Assembly (NCBI GenBank): GCA_964499865.1
Contig: CAZCPY010000116.1
Coordinates: forward strand, 1 to 9,883
DNA from: JANOGU01 sp964499865
Lineage (GTDB): Bacteria > Pseudomonadota > Alphaproteobacteria > Rhodobacterales > Rhodobacteraceae
Reading direction: 5' to 3'
DNA length: 9,883 bases
In this document: piece by piece, positions 8,207 to 9,883 of the stretch
How the letters are laid out: each line of letters begins with the position of its first letter
Numbering within the stretch: position 1 is the first letter of the stretch
Notes under the pieces: model-generated
Told to the model about the DNA's origin: nothing
Databases searched by the model: none
The model's input: the letters and a program-made list of their open reading frames with translations, nothing else
Made by a program: the position numbers and the translations under genes

Positions 8207-8661
8207 CCGCGATCCTGGGCCGGGCGCATGCCCGCGGCTGGCGCATCGCCACCGCCGAAAGCTGCACCGGCGGCATGGTCGCCGCGGCGCTGACCGACCT
8301 GCCGGGGTCTTCGCTGGTCTTCGACCGCGGCTATGTGACCTATTCGAACGACGCGAAGACCGCGATGCTGGGCGTGCGGCCCGCGACGCTGGACGACCAC
8401 GGCGCGGTGTCCGAGGCGGTAGCGCGCGAAATGGCCACCGGCGCGCGCACCGCGGCGGGGGTCGAGGTCGCGGTGGCCGTCACCGGCATCGCCGGGCCCG
8501 GCGGGTCGGCGTTCAAGCCCGAGGGGCGGGTCTGCTTTGCGCTGTCCACGCCCGACCGGACGCTGACCGAAACGCTGGACTTCGGCCCCCTCGGCCGGGT
8601 GCGCGTGCGCACCGCCGCCCGCGACCACGCCCTGGCGCTGGTGCTGCGGGGGCTCGGGTAG
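8176..8661 (+). CDS. pncC: Nicotinamide-nucleotide amidase, CinA C-terminal domain protein (PncC-type)
   Basis: Predicted to deamidate nicotinamide mononucleotide to nicotinic acid mononucleotide, a step in pyridine-nucleotide recycling. 161 residues, corresponding to the C-terminal domain of CinA only; the N-terminal molybdopterin-binding-like domain is absent, as is common in proteobacteria. Motifs are TAESCTGGMVAAALTDLPG (26-44) with the likely nucleophile S29, GYVTYSNDAK (52-61) with Y56 and K61, GAVSEAVA (76-83), AVTGIAGPGG (101-110) and KPEGRVCFAL (114-123). The chosen ATG lies inside the end of pgpA (31-nt overlap) and is preceded by a G-rich ribosome site, which suggests translational coupling. 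The frame is open far upstream, but only as an out-of-frame shadow of ispF and pgpA. The gene is often annotated cinA. Confidence 0.93.
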   Translation: MARGPDPDTLTAILGRAHARGWRIATAESCTGGMVAAALTDLPGSSLVFDRGYVTYSNDAKTAMLGVRPATLDDHGAVSEAVAREMATGARTAAGVEVAVAVTGIAGPGGSAFKPEGRVCFALSTPDRTLTETLDFGPLGRVRVRTAARDHALALVLRGLG

Positions 8662-8671
8662 CCTGCAACGG

Positions 8672-8723
8672 GGCGGCGGACCGACGTCGGCGCCCAGCCT
8701 CGCAGGCCGACGCCCGCGCCGCC
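8672..8723. terminator. Possible bidirectional GC-rich terminator hairpin
   Basis: It lies in the 99-nt gap between two convergent genes (stops at 8661 and 8761). An outer stem pairs GGCGGCG (8672-8678) with CGCCGCC (8717-8723). An inner stem pairs CGTCGGC (8685-8691) with GCCGACG (8706-8712) around a 14-nt loop. The perfect palindrome CCGACGTCGG sits at 8681-8690. No T-run follows on either strand, so it is not a classical intrinsic terminator. The call rests on position and base-pairing, both of which are easy to find by chance in such GC-rich DNA. Confidence 0.35.
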
Positions 8724-8760
8724 GCGGTCCCGGCCAAGGCAGGAAGGGCCGCATCCGCCC

Positions 8761-9216
8761 TCATTCCCCCGGCCCGTAGAGCGCCGAGGCCCGGCGTTCG
8801 AAGGCGCGCACCACGCGCTGCATGGCGTCGTTGAACACCAGCCCGATGATCCCCTGCAAAAGTGCGTTGCGGAACTCGAAGTCGACGAAGAAGTCGACCT
8901 CGCAGCCGCCCTCGGGATGCGGCCGGAAGGACCAGGACGACCGCATGTAGCGGAACGGGCCGCCCGCATCCTCTGTCCCGATGCGCAGTGCGGCGGGGTC
9001 CAGCGTCACGCGGCTGCCGAAGGTTTCGCGGAAGACCCTGAAGGAAATCACCAGGTCGGCCTCGATCACCTCGCCCTGCGGCACCGCCGTGCGGCGGCGG
9101 ATGCGGGCGGCGGCGCACCAGGGCAGGAACTCGGGGTAGCGGCCCACATCGGCGACCAGCGCGAACATCTGTCCGGCGGTCCAGGGCAGGCGCTTGGTCT
9201 CTTGGTGGCGCGGCAT
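8761..9216 (-). CDS. COQ10/RatA-family START (SRPBCC) domain protein
   Basis: Small soluble lipid-binding-fold protein, 151 residues, matching the family that includes mitochondrial COQ10 (ubiquinone binding) and bacterial RatA (first described as an inhibitor of ribosome subunit association). Family motifs seen are VADVGRYPEFLPWCAAARI (21-39), FRETFGSRVTL (62-72), SWSFRPHPEGGCEVDF (94-109), FEFRNALLQ (113-121) and a C-terminal AMQRVVRAFERRASALY helix (131-147). In a quinone-using alphaproteobacterium a COQ10-like role in ubiquinone handling is the more likely one; this is inference. The ATG start has AAGGG about 8 nt upstream. It is convergent with pncC and divergent from hpt. Confidence 0.9.
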   Translation of the reverse strand: MPRHQETKRLPWTAGQMFALVADVGRYPEFLPWCAAARIRRRTAVPQGEVIEADLVISFRVFRETFGSRVTLDPAALRIGTEDAGGPFRYMRSSWSFRPHPEGGCEVDFFVDFEFRNALLQGIIGLVFNDAMQRVVRAFERRASALYGPGE

Positions 9217-9280
9217 GCGTAACCCTTGGGGTTTGCGCGCTAATGGGGTAGGACGCGGCGGGAATTCAAGGGGGGGACCG
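9217..9280. promoter_or_regulatory. Short divergent promoter region (COQ10-like / hpt)
   Basis: Only 64 nt separate the two start codons. On the minus strand TTGAAT (9269-9264) lies 18 nt before CATTAG (9245-9240), a weak -35/-10 pair that would serve the COQ10-like gene. I see no convincing promoter for hpt; the AAGGGGGGG run at 9268-9276 is its ribosome site. The region is less GC-rich than its surroundings. Confidence 0.25.
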
Positions 9281-9811
9281 ATGCGGCCCTATGTCATCGA
9301 CCCGCTGATTTCGGCCAAGGCCATCGCCGCCCGCGTCGAGGCGCTGGCGCGCGAGATCACCGCGCATTTCGGCGGCACCGACAAGCTCGTCGTCGTCGGC
9401 CTGCTGCGCGGGTCCTTCGTCTTCATCGCCGACCTGGTGCGCGAGATCGACCTGCCCGTCGAGGTCGACTTCCTCGAGGCGTCGTCCTACGGCATGGGCA
9501 CGACCTCCACGCGCGAGGTGCGCATCCTCAAGGACCTGTCGGGCGAGATCGCGGGCCGCGACGTGCTGGTGGTCGAGGACATCGTGGATACCGGCTTCAC
9601 GCTCAACCACGTGGTGGGCCTGCTGCGCGCCCGCGCGCCCCGGCGGCTGGAGGTCTGCGCGCTGCTCGACAAGCCGTCGCGGCGCGAGGTGGACATGAAG
9701 GCCACCTGGACCGGGTTCGAGATCCCCGACGAATTCGTCGTGGGCTACGGCATCGACTTTGCGCAGAGGAACCGCAACCTGCCCTTCATCGGCAAGGTCC
9801 GCTTCACGTGA
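9281..9811 (+). CDS. hpt: Hypoxanthine phosphoribosyltransferase
   Basis: Cytosolic purine-salvage enzyme that joins hypoxanthine (and usually guanine) to PRPP, giving IMP or GMP. 176 residues, the typical length for bacterial Hpt. Motifs are VVVGLLRGSFVFIADL (37-52), the flexible-loop signature LEASSYGMGTTST (65-77), the PRPP-binding loop VLVVEDIVDTGFTL (95-108), the purine-contact lysine in ALLDKPSRR (K131) and FVVGYGIDFAQRNRNLPFIG (152-171). The ATG at 9281 is chosen because a strong purine-rich ribosome site precedes it and the family N-terminus begins here. An in-frame upstream ATG at 9194 would add 29 atypical residues and overlap the divergent gene. It appears monocistronic within the window. 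Confidence 0.96.
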   Translation: MRPYVIDPLISAKAIAARVEALAREITAHFGGTDKLVVVGLLRGSFVFIADLVREIDLPVEVDFLEASSYGMGTTSTREVRILKDLSGEIAGRDVLVVEDIVDTGFTLNHVVGLLRARAPRRLEVCALLDKPSRREVDMKATWTGFEIPDEFVVGYGIDFAQRNRNLPFIGKVRFT

Positions 9812-9817
9812 TCCCGC

Positions 9818-9861
9818 CCGGCGCCCGGGCCGGTCACCGGCGCGCCGGCCCGCGCGCCGGC
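9818..9861. repeat. GC palindromes and short direct repeat downstream of hpt
   Basis: The DNA after the hpt stop holds the perfect palindromes GCCCGGGC (9823-9830) and CCGGCGCGCCGG (9837-9848). A small hairpin GCCGG-TCA-CCGGC lies at 9829-9841. The 10-mer GCGCGCCGGC occurs twice, at 9840-9849 and 9852-9861. It may help end hpt transcription, but there is no T-run and the window ends soon after. Confidence 0.4.
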
Positions 9862-9883
9862 TGCTGCGGCACGGCACCGGGGG

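Noticed and set aside
7663..8754. Minus-strand frame of 363 codons antisense to pgpA and pncC
   Set aside because: P/R/A-rich translation without motifs, opposite two clear genes.
9194..9280. Upstream in-frame ATG extending hpt by 29 residues
   Set aside because: The added residues are unlike Hpt N-termini, would overlap the divergent COQ10-like gene, and the ATG at 9281 has a much better ribosome site.

Overview
The window is very GC-rich and reads as ordinary chromosomal DNA of an alphaproteobacterium, most likely of the Rhodobacter/Paracoccus group (Rhodobacteraceae). Two things point there. The gene order dusB(nifR3)-ntrB-ntrC-ntrY-ntrX lies divergent from isoprenoid (isp) genes. The NtrC protein lacks the GAFTGA loop, as described for Rhodobacter capsulatus. 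Ten protein-coding genes fill almost all of the window; no RNA genes, mobile elements, CRISPR arrays or pseudogenes were seen.

Positions 1-7078 (minus strand) hold a nitrogen-regulation cluster read right to left: dusB (tRNA-dihydrouridine synthase), ntrB (cytosolic sensor kinase), ntrC (response regulator), ntrY (membrane sensor kinase) and ntrX (response regulator, cut by the window edge). dusB/ntrB overlap by an ATGA, ntrB/ntrC are 3 nt apart and ntrY/ntrX are 1 nt apart, so they look translationally coupled. The one real gap is the 72 nt between ntrC and ntrY, which holds a long imperfect inverted repeat.

Positions 7242-8661 (plus strand) hold a tight ispF-pgpA-pncC/cinA operon: the MEP pathway of isoprenoid synthesis, phosphatidylglycerol synthesis and NMN recycling. 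It starts from a 163-nt divergent intergenic region shared with dusB. Convergent to it is a small START/SRPBCC protein of the COQ10/RatA family (8761-9216, minus). Divergent from that is hpt, hypoxanthine phosphoribosyltransferase (9281-9811, plus).

The main points of interest are protein-level. NtrC has lost both the GAFTGA loop and much of the second sigma54-contacting loop. NtrX has lost only the GAFTGA loop. ispF stands alone although relatives often carry an ispD-ispF fusion at this locus. The ntrC-ntrY dyad is unexplained. I did not find a clearly undescribed system; the region looks like housekeeping and regulatory DNA.
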